Below, in pieces: positions 1 to 8,343 of a stretch of DNA of 38,955 nt (positions are counted from its first letter, which is position 1; each line of letters opens with the position of its first letter). The position numbers and the translations under genes are program-made. The stretch is from Candidatus Saccharimonadota bacterium (GTDB taxonomy: Bacteria > Patescibacteriota > Saccharimonadia > Saccharimonadales > UBA4665): assembly GCA_025927655.1 (NCBI GenBank), contig JAICKY010000007.1:1-38955 (forward strand). The letters are read 5' to 3'. The notes beneath the pieces are model-generated. The model saw only the letters and a program-made list of their open reading frames with translations, had not been told where the DNA came from and did no database searches.

Positions 1-105
1 CAAGCTTTTGTCGATGCGGTCTGCGACCGCCTCAACAAAAAGCCCAGGAAGATCCTGGGCTACAGCAGTGCGGTACAATTAGCTTACGAGAAAGGCATTA
101 TCTGA
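1..105 (+). CDS. IS30-family transposase, C-terminal fragment (cut by window edge)
   Basis: The first 34 codons are open and end at a TGA at 103-105. The peptide contains DRLNKKPRKILGYSSAVQL, which matches the typical end of IS30-type (DDE) transposases, where a 'LN.RPRK.LGY.TP' block precedes the stop. Transposases of this family cut and rejoin the ends of their own element. The N-terminal part, including the catalytic residues, lies outside the window, so whether the gene is intact cannot be judged. An inverted repeat follows directly downstream and the 3' end of cyoE lies less than 100 bp away. Family assignment rests on this short tail only. Confidence 0.7.
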   Translation, partial: QAFVDAVCDRLNKKPRKILGYSSAVQLAYEKGII

Positions 106-115
106 ACGAGGTAGT

Positions 116-150
116 GTCCTAACAATGGGCGGAATTTAGGGTGTTAGGAC
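116..150. repeat. Inverted repeat, probable right end of the IS30-type element
   Basis: GTCCTAACA at 116-124 is matched by its reverse complement TGTTAGGAC at 142-150, with a 17-nt loop. It sits 10 nt after the transposase stop codon, where the terminal repeat of an insertion sequence is expected. The opposite end is outside the window, so the true terminal repeat and any target duplication cannot be defined. Confidence 0.5.
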
Positions 151-189
151 GTGCTAAATAATAGTACAATTATTAATGTTTGTCAATAA

Positions 190-1047
190 CTACAACAGAG
201 GCGACAGTGCAAGCATCGCTGACAAAACTACTAATGTGATGAGCGAAAGCCCAAACATGCCGCGCGCCCATTTGACGGGCTCCAATGCCTTAAACCCAGC
301 CAGGCCACGGTATAGCCAGTACAGCCCCAGCACCCCCATGACACTTGCGAACGCAACTCCTGCTGAACCAAATACGGCCAGTGCAATCACCGCTAGCAAA
401 TACAGCGCAGTGTACACCAGTATCCAATACTGCGTATTCCGCACGCCGTACTTCACCGGCCAGATAGGCAGTTTACCGGCTTTGTAGTCGTCGCGCCGAA
501 AGATACCGATGGCATAGAAGTGCGGCATCTGCCAGAAGATCATCACGAGCGCCAGCAACAGCGCCGTTGCATCAAACCGGCCAGTAGCCGCCGTGTACCC
601 GGCGACTAGCGGTGCAGCACCGGAAAGAGTGCCGACGAGCGTGCTGTGCGGCGTGGTGCGTTTGGACCATCCGTACAACACTACATAATCTATGTAGGCT
701 ATAGCGCCAACTACCACGGTAACCCAGTTAACATGCACTGCCAGTACCGCAAACCCAACCAGCCCGAACACAATCGATATAAAAGTCAGCCGCGTCGGCG
801 ATACTTCACCAGTAACGGTTGCTCGCTTTTTGGTACGCGGCATCGTGGCATCGATGTTCCGGTCGATGACATTATTGGCCGCACAGGCTGACATAACAAT
901 AAGTGTCGTACCAAGTAACACATAGAGAAACAGCAGCCACTCGCCATGCCACTTGCTGGCAAACAAAAAACCGGCTGCCGTCGTCATAACGTTGGCGTAG
1001 GTACGCTCCGGTTTGAGCGCATCGTAGTAAGCTTTGAGCTTATTCAT
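190..1047 (-). CDS. cyoE: Protoheme IX farnesyltransferase (heme O synthase)
   Basis: This membrane enzyme of the UbiA prenyltransferase family adds a farnesyl group to heme b to make heme O, the high-spin heme of cytochrome bo3. The 285-aa length is normal. The substrate-binding motif NNVIDRNIDATMPRTKKR is present at about residues 59-76, with several hydrophobic helices on both sides. A second Asp-rich region occurs as the family requires (FRRDDYKAGKLPIWPV). It is the last gene of the cyo operon, separated from cyoD by 72 nt that contain a hairpin. No other heme biosynthesis gene is in the window, so the source of protoheme is unknown. Confidence 0.95.
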   Translation of the reverse strand: MNKLKAYYDALKPERTYANVMTTAAGFLFASKWHGEWLLFLYVLLGTTLIVMSACAANNVIDRNIDATMPRTKKRATVTGEVSPTRLTFISIVFGLVGFAVLAVHVNWVTVVVGAIAYIDYVVLYGWSKRTTPHSTLVGTLSGAAPLVAGYTAATGRFDATALLLALVMIFWQMPHFYAIGIFRRDDYKAGKLPIWPVKYGVRNTQYWILVYTALYLLAVIALAVFGSAGVAFASVMGVLGLYWLYRGLAGFKALEPVKWARGMFGLSLITLVVLSAMLALSPLL

Positions 1048-1078
1048 CGGCCAAGGATTTTCCCATTTTAGTGCAGTT

Positions 1079-1119
1079 TGGAGATTTTTGTCTCAAATGT
1101 GCAGAATGGAAAATCTCCA
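1079..1119 (-). other. Intercistronic hairpin between cyoD and cyoE
   Basis: TGGAGATTTT and AAAATCTCCA form a perfect 10-bp stem (1079-1088 with 1110-1119) directly after the cyoD stop codon. No U-tract follows on the transcribed strand, so it is not a standard terminator. It could set mRNA stability or lower cyoE expression relative to cyoABCD; that role is inference. Confidence 0.5.
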
Positions 1120-1488
1120 CTAGAGACTGTCCTGAGACCGCATGTATTGGTCTATCTGCTGCGGCGTCATACGGTAGTTTAGGTTATTCATAATCCATAT
1201 ACTGCCGCCAACCAATATAAGCACTACGCTGAGCATCAGGCCCATAGTAACCAGCTTCCAATGCGAACCACGCTCTTCGGTAACATGCAAAAACAGAACC
1301 ATTTGTATTATGAACTGCAGCAATGCCAACAGTGCAAGCGTACCGACAATGGCACCCTGCGGCCATGTGCTGCGAGTCACCAGCAAATACGCGGTCAGCG
1401 TTAGCACAACGCACCCCACAAAGCCGACTACGTACCGTACAAGGCTAAGCGGATGCGCTGTTTCGTGCTCTGAAATAACCGGCTTCAT
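1120..1488 (-). CDS. cyoD: Cytochrome bo3 quinol oxidase subunit IV
   Basis: This small subunit (122 aa) has three predicted transmembrane helices and stabilises the copper-containing centre of bo3 oxidase. The family signature is visible: SLVRYVVGFVGCVVLTLTAYLLV, then a helix with TLALLALLQFIIQMVLFLHV, then a third helix ending in IWIMNNLNYRM. Its start overlaps the end of cyoC by 4 nt, which is typical of translational coupling within the operon. Identification rests on both sequence and position between cyoC and cyoE. Confidence 0.93.
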   Translation of the reverse strand: MKPVISEHETAHPLSLVRYVVGFVGCVVLTLTAYLLVTRSTWPQGAIVGTLALLALLQFIIQMVLFLHVTEERGSHWKLVTMGLMLSVVLILVGGSIWIMNNLNYRMTPQQIDQYMRSQDSL

Positions 1489-2093
1489 ATGCCTCGGCTC
1501 CCAAATAAGTACACAATGGTGAAAATGAAAATCCAGATAACGTCCAAAAAGTGCCAGAACAAACTGAGCAGTGTCAGGCGCTTCAGAACACTTTCGGTCA
1601 GGCCTTTTTTAATCATAAACACGCAGGTTACCGCCATCCAGAGCAACCCAAAGGTAATGTGCAGACCGTGTGTACCAACCAGTGTAAAGTAGCTGCTTAG
1701 GAATCCGCTGCGGCGCCAGCTGTTGCCGTCCAGCACCATGTTGTGGAATTCGCTGAGTTCCATACCAAGGAAGGTTAGGCCTAACAGGAATGTCACACCC
1801 AACCAGGCCAATACCTGGGTTCGGTCACGGCGCTGTGCTGCTAGCATTGCCATGCCGCAGGTGAAGCTGCTAGTGAGTAGCACCATAGTCTCAACCAATA
1901 CATATGGCAGTTTGAACAGATCATGGCCGGAAGGACCGCCGAATGTGTTGCCATGCAGCACCGCATATACCGAAAATAGCCCTGCAAACAGTACGCAGTC
2001 GGTCATCAGGTACACCCAGAAGCCAAAGGTCGTTTTTTCGGTAGCGCGGGCCTCTATTTGATGCATGTTCAATGTCGTTGTTACTTCGCTCAT
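1485..2093 (-). CDS. cyoC: Cytochrome bo3 quinol oxidase subunit III
   Basis: This five-helix, heme-copper oxidase subunit III protein has 202 aa, matching E. coli CyoC closely in size. Visible family features include 'FGFWVYLMTDCVLFAGLFSVYAVL' split over the first helix, the conserved acidic 'LGMELSEF' segment, and the 'GTHGLHITFGLLWM' helix with its paired histidines. The C-terminal helix 'LFWHFLDVIWIFIFTIVYLFG' is typical. It overlaps cyoB and cyoD by 4 nt each, so the three genes are probably translationally coupled. It has no cofactor of its own; known roles are structural support and keeping the proton path stable. Confidence 0.95.
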   Translation of the reverse strand: MSEVTTTLNMHQIEARATEKTTFGFWVYLMTDCVLFAGLFSVYAVLHGNTFGGPSGHDLFKLPYVLVETMVLLTSSFTCGMAMLAAQRRDRTQVLAWLGVTFLLGLTFLGMELSEFHNMVLDGNSWRRSGFLSSYFTLVGTHGLHITFGLLWMAVTCVFMIKKGLTESVLKRLTLLSLFWHFLDVIWIFIFTIVYLFGSRGI

Positions 2094-4072
2094 ACGTACT
2101 GTTCCTTTCGGCGAGACAGGGCGTGATCCATTTTCTCGACCTCTTTCGCAGTCAGGATGTACTCCGGTTCGTCATTGCTGGCCCGCACGATAATAGTAGT
2201 CACCAGCGCCAGCAATGCCAGCACCGACAGCCAATATATGTGCCACACCATGCCAAAACCAAACATGAACGCAAAACCAGCTATAAACACGCTGGCACCG
2301 CTGTTTTTGGGCAATAAAACATCCTCGTACTGTTTAACCGGTTTTTTGCCGGATTGCTTATCGACCCAGAATTGGTCGCGGTCTGTTATAACTGGCGTAG
2401 TGGTGAAATTGTAGACCGGAGCAGGGGACGGGACCGACCATTCCAGCGTACGGCCACCCCATGGATCGCCGGTAAGATCGCGCCGCTGGTCTCGCTGCCA
2501 TATACTGACAATCAGCTGTAATAACTGGAATCCAATACCGACACCGACACACAGGGCACCGATGCCTGCCACGATAAACAACGGCTGCCAGCCAAGTGAA
2601 GCATCGTAGTGGTCAAGCCGGCGCGTAGCACCCATCAGGCCTAAAATGTAGAGCGGCATGAACGCCAGTAGGAATCCTCCGATCCAGAACCAAAAGGCAA
2701 GTTTCCCTAGTCCCTCGTGCAGACGGAACCCAAAGATTTTCGGGAACCAGTAGGTTAACCCGGCAAAGTAGCCGAACACCACGCCGCCAACAATCATCAT
2801 ATGGAAGTGCGCCACCAAAAACAGGCTGTTGTGCACCTGGTAATCTATGGCAGGCACGCTCATGAGCACGCCCATAACGCCACCAATGGTAAAGACGACT
2901 ACAAAGCCCATAAACCAAAGCATGGGTGATTTAAAACTGATGCGCCCACGGTACATCGTGAACAGCCAGTTGAATATTTTCACGCCTGTCGGTATGGCAA
3001 TCACGCCAGTCATGATGCCGAAAAATGCATTCACGTCCGCCCCGGCACCCATAGTAAAGAAGTGGTGCAGCCACACCGTAAAGCTCAGCACTACAATAGC
3101 CCAAATAGCCCACACCATACTGGTGTAACCGAACAGTTTTTTACGCGCAAAGGTCGCGACGATCTCCGAATATATACCAAACGCCGGAAGCACCAAAATA
3201 TACACTTCGGGGTGCCCCCAGGCCCATATCAGGTTCACGTACATCATGGCATTGCCGCCGCTGCCCGCCGTAAAGAAATGCATGCCCAGGGTGCGGTCCA
3301 GAGCCAGCAGTGCCAGGGTAACCGTAAGGATAGGGAAGGCAAACGCTACCAGTGTCATGCTGGCCATAACGCTCCAGGCGAACATCGGCATTTTCATAAA
3401 CGTCATACCCGGCGCACGCATTTTTATAATAGTCACCAGAAAGTTTATGCCCGACAGCATACTGCCCACGCCAGCGATCTGGAGCGCCCATATCCAATAG
3501 TCGACACCGACAGTCGGGCTGTATTTGAGCTCCGACAGCGGCGGGTATGATAGCCAGCCGGCAGCCGAGAAATCACCAATCACCAGCGATAGGTTCACAA
3601 GCGCCATACCGGCAAAAAACAGCCAGAAGCTGGTAGCATTCAGGAACGGAAATGCCACATCCCGCGCACCAATCTGCAGCGGCAGCACCAGATTTATCAG
3701 TCCGAACATCAGGCCCATCGCCACAAAGAAAATCATAATAGTACCGTGCGCACTGACGATCTGCTGGAAATGATAGCTGTCCAGAATGCCGCCCGAGGCA
3801 CCGGCAGCCGTTGCTTGCTGGGTACGCATCAGCAGCGCATCACCGGCGCCGCGCAGCAGCATCACTACTGCCACGATGATGTACATCACACCGATTTTCT
3901 TTGGATCCTGCGTGGTCAGCCACTCCTTCCAGAGCCACTTCCAGCGCCCCAGCAGCGTAATGAGCACAACTATAGCGAACACACCCGCGACAATTGAACC
4001 AGCACCCCCGCGCGTAATCGCGTCCTGCGGTAGCTGGCTCCAGCTGAGTTTGCCCAGCAAACTTGCGAACAT
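2090..4072 (-). CDS. cyoB: Cytochrome bo3 quinol oxidase subunit I
   Basis: This is the catalytic subunit that reduces O2 to water and pumps protons. Its 660 aa match the 663 aa of E. coli CyoB. The heme/CuB ligands are all visible: WGHPEVY (His-Tyr cross-link site), the HH pair in WLHHFFTMG, and HNSLFLVAHFHMM near residue 395-410. The D-channel motif IGARDVAFPFLN is intact, indicating proton pumping. The quinol-site residues at the N terminus (RGAGD and the His in SAHGTIM) are conserved, so the electron donor is quinol and not cytochrome c. It overlaps cyoC, and its start touches the cyoA stop. Confidence 0.97.
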   Translation of the reverse strand: MFASLLGKLSWSQLPQDAITRGGAGSIVAGVFAIVVLITLLGRWKWLWKEWLTTQDPKKIGVMYIIVAVVMLLRGAGDALLMRTQQATAAGASGGILDSYHFQQIVSAHGTIMIFFVAMGLMFGLINLVLPLQIGARDVAFPFLNATSFWLFFAGMALVNLSLVIGDFSAAGWLSYPPLSELKYSPTVGVDYWIWALQIAGVGSMLSGINFLVTIIKMRAPGMTFMKMPMFAWSVMASMTLVAFAFPILTVTLALLALDRTLGMHFFTAGSGGNAMMYVNLIWAWGHPEVYILVLPAFGIYSEIVATFARKKLFGYTSMVWAIWAIVVLSFTVWLHHFFTMGAGADVNAFFGIMTGVIAIPTGVKIFNWLFTMYRGRISFKSPMLWFMGFVVVFTIGGVMGVLMSVPAIDYQVHNSLFLVAHFHMMIVGGVVFGYFAGLTYWFPKIFGFRLHEGLGKLAFWFWIGGFLLAFMPLYILGLMGATRRLDHYDASLGWQPLFIVAGIGALCVGVGIGFQLLQLIVSIWQRDQRRDLTGDPWGGRTLEWSVPSPAPVYNFTTTPVITDRDQFWVDKQSGKKPVKQYEDVLLPKNSGASVFIAGFAFMFGFGMVWHIYWLSVLALLALVTTIIVRASNDEPEYILTAKEVEKMDHALSRRKEQYV

Positions 4073-4977
4073 TACAGATTAACCTCCTGTGTTTGTGTGT
4101 TTGTACCGTCACCTATTGGCATCATATATTTCATAACTATCGTATCATACAGATCCGGCTGCACCTTGGAATAATAGGTGACGGGCACGTTTTCGCTCGG
4201 TTTAGCGAGCTGCGCGTAGGTGGTAGTACTAAGTTGTGCCGGATACAGATTATGTACCAGACGCAGCCACGCATTGTAGCCAACTTGCGGCATTGCCCGC
4301 ACCGTGAATTTCATATCCGCAAAACCTTTGCCGCTTATATTAGCCGCGACGCCGCCATAATTATTGGATTTGGAAGCCATAAGGTTCAGGTGTGTCGACA
4401 TACCAGGCATGGCATACATCTGTCCACCGAGTTGCGGTGCCCAGAATGACGTCATAACAGCGTCAGAGGTAATTTCGAAATCTACGGGTGTATCAACCGG
4501 TATCGCTACTTCGTTCACAGTTGCAATATGCTGATCAGGATATATAAACAACCACTTCCAATCCATTGCCACGACTTGAATGTGCAATGTTGGCTTGGTG
4601 GAGGTAAGCGGTTTGAACGGGTCCATAGCGTAGCTGCTGCGCCAGGTAATCACCGATACGATGCCAATAAGAACCGTCGGTATCAGCCACCAGACGGTCT
4701 CTGCCAGACGGTTACCATCGACATCTGGCGTATATTTGGCGTGTGCCGCGTTGTCTTCGCGGTACTTCCATGCAATATGCCACAGCAGCGCGAACACCGG
4801 CACCACGACCGTAACCGACAGCGCCGCGCAAAAGGCCATGAGGTTGCGCTCTTTGGCCCCAACCTTGCCGGCAGGCTGTAGCACCGATATAAGGTGTCCG
4901 TGCAGATACCACCCAGTGACCGCCACGACCGCCAAGCCTAGCAATACCCCTATCCATATCTTACTGCGTTTTTTCAT
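4072..4977 (-). CDS. cyoA: Cytochrome bo3 quinol oxidase subunit II
   Basis: This subunit has two N-terminal transmembrane helices and an external cupredoxin domain. The CuA ligands of cytochrome c oxidases are absent: where Cys-x3-Cys would be there is GGVAANISGKGFADMKF, as in E. coli CyoA. This marks a quinol oxidase. TSFWAPQLGGQMYAMPGM is the matching cupredoxin segment. I prefer the start at 4977 (MKKRSKIWIGVLLG, basic residues followed by a helix) to an in-frame ATG at 5016, because that ATG lies within the TACAAT -10 box of the likely promoter. First gene of cyoABCDE. Confidence 0.93.
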   Translation of the reverse strand: MKKRSKIWIGVLLGLAVVAVTGWYLHGHLISVLQPAGKVGAKERNLMAFCAALSVTVVVPVFALLWHIAWKYREDNAAHAKYTPDVDGNRLAETVWWLIPTVLIGIVSVITWRSSYAMDPFKPLTSTKPTLHIQVVAMDWKWLFIYPDQHIATVNEVAIPVDTPVDFEITSDAVMTSFWAPQLGGQMYAMPGMSTHLNLMASKSNNYGGVAANISGKGFADMKFTVRAMPQVGYNAWLRLVHNLYPAQLSTTTYAQLAKPSENVPVTYYSKVQPDLYDTIVMKYMMPIGDGTNTQTQEVNL

Positions 4978-5014
4978 GTTGTTAGTTAGAATTACCCTGA
5001 TTCCTCTTACGCTC

Positions 5015-5042
5015 ATTGTACCACGCTTTTATTGTCGTCTAT
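5015..5042 (-). promoter_or_regulatory. Probable promoter of the cyo operon
   Basis: On the minus strand an extended -10 box TGGTACAAT (TACAAT at 5015-5020) lies upstream of cyoA, with a weak -35 ATAGAC at 5037-5042 (16-nt spacing). Transcription would start near 5008 and give a leader of about 30 nt before the preferred cyoA start at 4977. No strong Shine-Dalgarno is visible in that leader. Confidence 0.55.
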
Positions 5043-5080
5043 GCAGCCCGCACCTTTGAAGCTTTGAAGCTTTGCAGCCC

Positions 5081-5154
5081 AGGAAAAGAGCAGCCGGAGA
5101 CGGCGAATTTATTTCGCCGCGCCGCGCGGTGAGAGAAACCTAGGTTTCTCTCAC
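5081..5154. repeat. Two-hairpin intergenic element, copy A
   Basis: First of four copies of the same structured element. A purine block (AGGAAAAGA) and GCAGCC lead to hairpin 1, a 7-bp stem CGGCGAA/TTCGCCG (5101-5107/5113-5119) with a 5-nt loop. A linker ending GCGCG follows, then hairpin 2, a perfect 26-nt palindrome at 5129-5154. It lies between the stop of the lactate dehydrogenase-like gene (5159) and the cyo promoter. The linkers diverge slightly from the other copies. No U-tract follows either hairpin in either direction, so a simple terminator is unlikely. Confidence 0.75.
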
Positions 5155-5158
5155 CTGC

Positions 5159-6823
5159 CTAAAAGTGGTCACGAATATGAGAATAGCTATAGTCCCAGTC
5201 CGCGTCGGATTTTTTGTGCGGATTGAAAATATTTGCCGGGTCAAAGGTTTGTTTTACTTCTTTGAACAAACCCAAAATTTCCTTGCCAAATTGGGCCTGC
5301 AGCCACGGCCCACGCACCAAACCGTCGTTGTGTTCGCCGCTTAGGCTACCGCCGTACTTCAGCACCAAGTCGTTGACTTCTTTCTGAGACGGCTCAATCT
5401 TTTTGCGCTCTTTGGGATCTTCGATCTTCATGAGCGGGATCACGTGGAAGTTACCGTCGCCCATGTGCCCGGCGATAGTCGCAAACAGTTTGTACTTTTT
5501 AATGATTTTTTGTAGCTTCGGCAGGAATTCCACCAGGTTTTCAGGGGGCACGATAAAGTCGTCGATGTAGGGCGCGGTGTGCTTGTCTTTGACCTTGCTA
5601 CGCAGAAGCTGAAAGCTGTAACGGCGCATAATCCAGAACTTTTCGCTTTTGCCTTCGGTGGGGTCTTCCTCGAATCCATTAATTTCGTAGCGGGCGCGCA
5701 GGTGGCCGAGCTCGCGGTGCAAGGCTTTGACTTTCTCCCGGACTTCTTCTTCGGTTTGGCCGTTAAATTCGACCATTAAAATAAGCTTGGGGACGCCGCG
5801 GAGCATCTGCAATCCATCCGGAATGAGCGTAATGAGCAGGTGAATAAAGCGTTTTGCGCCGAGCAGTTTTAGGAATGCCGGCATAAAGCGGATACTCAGC
5901 CACAAGGTTGCGTCATCGAAACTCTCGAACGTGGCTGGGTTGTGCTCCAGTATTTTTGGGATCAGTTCGCCAAGATCGTTAATGTTTTTCATAAATAGTA
6001 CCAACAGGCCGGAGTGCGGGCGGTGCGGCACCAGGCGGTAGGTTATATCAGTCACGAACCCGAGCGTACCTTCGGAACCGACGATAAGTTTAGTCAGGTC
6101 AAACATGCCGGTCTCGCGGTCCCAGACTTCCCACAGCGTGTAGCCCATGCTGTTCTTGCTAACGTTGGGTTTTGCAGCCTTGATCTCGTCGTAATGCTGT
6201 TCGCACAGGTCGTAAATCTTTTTGTAAATGTTGCCTTCGTAATCCTTTTGGGCAATCTTTTTGTCGAGCTCTTTTTTGTCGATCGGCTTCACCAGGTATT
6301 CATTACCATCGGCGAACACCACGCGCAGCTCATTCACAAAATCTTTTACCTTGCCGTACTCCAGCGATTTTTCACCGCCACTGTTGTTGGCAACCATGCC
6401 GCCAACCGTGCATAAATCGCGGCTGGCAGGGTAGCTGGGCATCAGCGCGTTCTTTTTGAGTGTTTCGGCCTCAAAATCACGGTAAAACACGCCTGGTTGG
6501 GTTTGGGCCTCTGTAGCAGTCACCCGCTCAACCTTATTGAAGTGAGTGTTGAAATCGACAATCACCGATTCGTTTATAGCCCCGCCAGCCATATCAGTAC
6601 CAGCGCTGCGGGCAGTTACCGAAAGCTCCGGCATGCTTTTCTTTTTGCTGGCGACCAGTTTTACCAGTGTTTGCACATCGGCACTGTCTTTGGGCTTCAC
6701 GACCAGCTTTGGCCGCAGCTCGAACATGCTGGCATCGTGGCTGTATTTTTCTTTTGCTTCGGGGGAGTCGTCCAGCTCGCCCTTAAACCCGTTTTTTTGG
6801 AGCGTATTTTTGAATTCATCCAT
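5159..6823 (-). CDS. FAD-linked oxidase, D-lactate dehydrogenase-like
   Basis: This 554-aa flavoprotein belongs to the GlcD/Dld type. An N-terminal FAD-binding PCMH domain (about residues 30-240) shows TARSAGTDMAGGA and GGMVANNSGGEKSLEYGK, the usual FAD-contact segments. The C-terminal FAD-oxidase domain has GHMGDGNFHVIP and GEHNDGLVRG, which carry the catalytic and metal-binding His residues. Such enzymes oxidise D-lactate or another 2-hydroxy acid and pass electrons to quinone. The neighbouring cyo operon and NDH-2 gene support a respiratory role. The exact substrate cannot be read from sequence; glycolate or D-2-hydroxyglutarate are alternatives. No Fe-S partner gene is present. Confidence 0.85.
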   Translation of the reverse strand: MDEFKNTLQKNGFKGELDDSPEAKEKYSHDASMFELRPKLVVKPKDSADVQTLVKLVASKKKSMPELSVTARSAGTDMAGGAINESVIVDFNTHFNKVERVTATEAQTQPGVFYRDFEAETLKKNALMPSYPASRDLCTVGGMVANNSGGEKSLEYGKVKDFVNELRVVFADGNEYLVKPIDKKELDKKIAQKDYEGNIYKKIYDLCEQHYDEIKAAKPNVSKNSMGYTLWEVWDRETGMFDLTKLIVGSEGTLGFVTDITYRLVPHRPHSGLLVLFMKNINDLGELIPKILEHNPATFESFDDATLWLSIRFMPAFLKLLGAKRFIHLLITLIPDGLQMLRGVPKLILMVEFNGQTEEEVREKVKALHRELGHLRARYEINGFEEDPTEGKSEKFWIMRRYSFQLLRSKVKDKHTAPYIDDFIVPPENLVEFLPKLQKIIKKYKLFATIAGHMGDGNFHVIPLMKIEDPKERKKIEPSQKEVNDLVLKYGGSLSGEHNDGLVRGPWLQAQFGKEILGLFKEVKQTFDPANIFNPHKKSDADWDYSYSHIRDHF

Positions 6824-6914
6824 ATTGCTTAAGCTTACTGTTTTCCATGCAGTGTTGCAAGAAATACTTCGCTTCTAAAACTCAAACCAGGGGATGGATA
6901 CACCCCATCGTTAC

Positions 6915-6977
6915 AAGACAAACCCTACGGGTTTTTCTACTTGGGCGGCCAGGCTTTGCCCAGCCTGCTACTTTTCC
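6915..6977 (+). repeat. Second intergenic repeat family, copy 1
   Basis: AAGACAAACCCTA and GGGTTTTTCT form a 6-bp hairpin with a short loop. A GC-rich foldable segment and then CTACTTTTCCG (6968-6977) follow. The same order occurs at 30509-30576 with nearly identical ends but a different GC-rich middle. This copy lies in the 251-nt gap between the divergent lactate dehydrogenase-like and NDH-2 genes, about 60 nt before the NDH-2 promoter. The first hairpin with its T-run resembles a weak terminator, but no gene on this strand lies upstream that would need one. Confidence 0.6.
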
Positions 6978-7035
6978 GCTGCTGCTCCCAACGATTAGCA
7001 GAAAAACGAAATCAGGAACCACTGGTTGGTTGTTA

Positions 7036-7065
7036 TTGCGTACCACTTGTGGTTATTGCTACAAT
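7036..7065 (+). promoter_or_regulatory. Promoter of the NDH-2 gene
   Basis: A -35 TTGCGT (7036-7041) is separated by 18 nt from the extended -10 TGCTACAAT (TACAAT 7060-7065). Only 9 nt separate the -10 box from the ATG at 7075. Transcription should therefore begin at or just before the start codon, so the mRNA is predicted to be leaderless. Confidence 0.65.
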
Positions 7066-7074
7066 TACGTTGAT

Positions 7075-8274
7075 ATGACAGAAAAACAACAAAAACAGCG
7101 CATCGTAGTCGTGGGTGGCGGCTTCGGCGGAGTAAAAACTGCACTGGAACTCGCCAAACATCATGAACTATTTGAAGTTACCTTAGTGTCAGACCGGCCG
7201 GATTTCTGGTATTTCCCTACGCTATACCACACCGCTACCGGCGGCACCCGCGCACAAAGCAGTATTGCGCTAAAATACCTGTTCAAAAACACCGGCGTTA
7301 GAATCGTGGCCGGCAAAGCAGTCAAACTTGACCGCGAGACCAAAGTCGTAACCCTGGCAGATAAAACTCCCGTGCCGTACGACAAGCTCGTACTGGCACT
7401 CGGCGTGGTTACCAATTATTTCGGTATTCCGGGGCTGCCGGAATATTCATTCGGCATAAAATCCATCGGCGAGGCCGAGGAACTGAAGCGCCATCTGCAC
7501 AAACAAATTCTGGACGAGGGCAAGCCGGACCTGAACTACGTTGTTGTCGGCGGCGGCCCGACTGGCATAGAACTGTCTGGGGCGCTAGGCGAATACCTGC
7601 ATTTCATTATGAAACAGCACCATATCAAAGACCGTCCGGTGCATATCGATCTGGTCGAAAATTCTCCACGGCTTATGCCGCGTATGCCGAAGCCGGTCGG
7701 CAAGGCTATTGAGCGCCATTTGCGTCATCTGGGCGTCAAGCTATACCTGGGGAAGGCCGTACAGGGCGAAACCGCCGACGAACTGACCGTATCGGGCAAG
7801 CCTATCCGCAGCCACACGGTCATTTGGACAGCCGGTCAGGCCAATAATTCATTCTTTAGCGACAATATGTTTGCCCTGAGCCCCCGCAAAAAAGTGGTGG
7901 TGGACGAATTCCTACGTACCGAGAAAGATATATTCGTCGTCGGCGACAACGCCGAAACCATGTACAGCGGCATGGCCCAAACCGCTGTGTACGATGCCGA
8001 ATTTATTGCCCATAACTTCGTGAAAGAAGCCGAAAACGAACCAAAGTTAGCCTACCGGCCCAAAAAGCCCGTATATGTTATGCCTGCCGGCCCACGATGG
8101 GCAGCCGTAGAATGGGGTAAAACCCACATGTACGGCAAGCTAGGTTGGTTCCTGCGCGAAGCCGGCGATTTTGTGGCCTTCACCGATATAGAGCCATTGC
8201 CTCAGGCCGCGCTCCAGTGGGCACACACCTTGCAAGACCAGCATCTGTGCAGCGTTTGCGGCGCTGTAGCGTAG
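7075..8274 (+). CDS. ndh: Type II NADH:quinone oxidoreductase (NDH-2)
   Basis: This single-subunit, non-pumping NADH dehydrogenase oxidises NADH and reduces quinone at the membrane surface. The 399-aa protein has two Rossmann folds: VVVGGGFGG near residue 12 for FAD and VVVGGGPTGIELSG near residue 156 for NADH. The later FVVGDNAET motif (about 288) closes the FAD site. I chose ATG 7075 because upstream in-frame codons run through the intergenic repeat and promoter and give an implausible leader peptide. With no complex I in view, it would be the NADH entry point to bo3 oxidase. Sulfide:quinone reductase is a less likely alternative, as its catalytic cysteine pattern is not seen. Confidence 0.9.
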   Translation: MTEKQQKQRIVVVGGGFGGVKTALELAKHHELFEVTLVSDRPDFWYFPTLYHTATGGTRAQSSIALKYLFKNTGVRIVAGKAVKLDRETKVVTLADKTPVPYDKLVLALGVVTNYFGIPGLPEYSFGIKSIGEAEELKRHLHKQILDEGKPDLNYVVVGGGPTGIELSGALGEYLHFIMKQHHIKDRPVHIDLVENSPRLMPRMPKPVGKAIERHLRHLGVKLYLGKAVQGETADELTVSGKPIRSHTVIWTAGQANNSFFSDNMFALSPRKKVVVDEFLRTEKDIFVVGDNAETMYSGMAQTAVYDAEFIAHNFVKEAENEPKLAYRPKKPVYVMPAGPRWAAVEWGKTHMYGKLGWFLREAGDFVAFTDIEPLPQAALQWAHTLQDQHLCSVCGAVA

Positions 8275-8343
8275 CATATTTTTATTCGCCGAAATATCCC
8301 GGATGTTTATTTTTCCGCTGGATTATGGTACTTTTACCACATA

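Noticed and set aside
6847-7074. Longer N terminus for NDH-2
   Set aside because: The extra in-frame codons run through the repeat element and the promoter, and the translation has no similarity to NDH-2 N termini.
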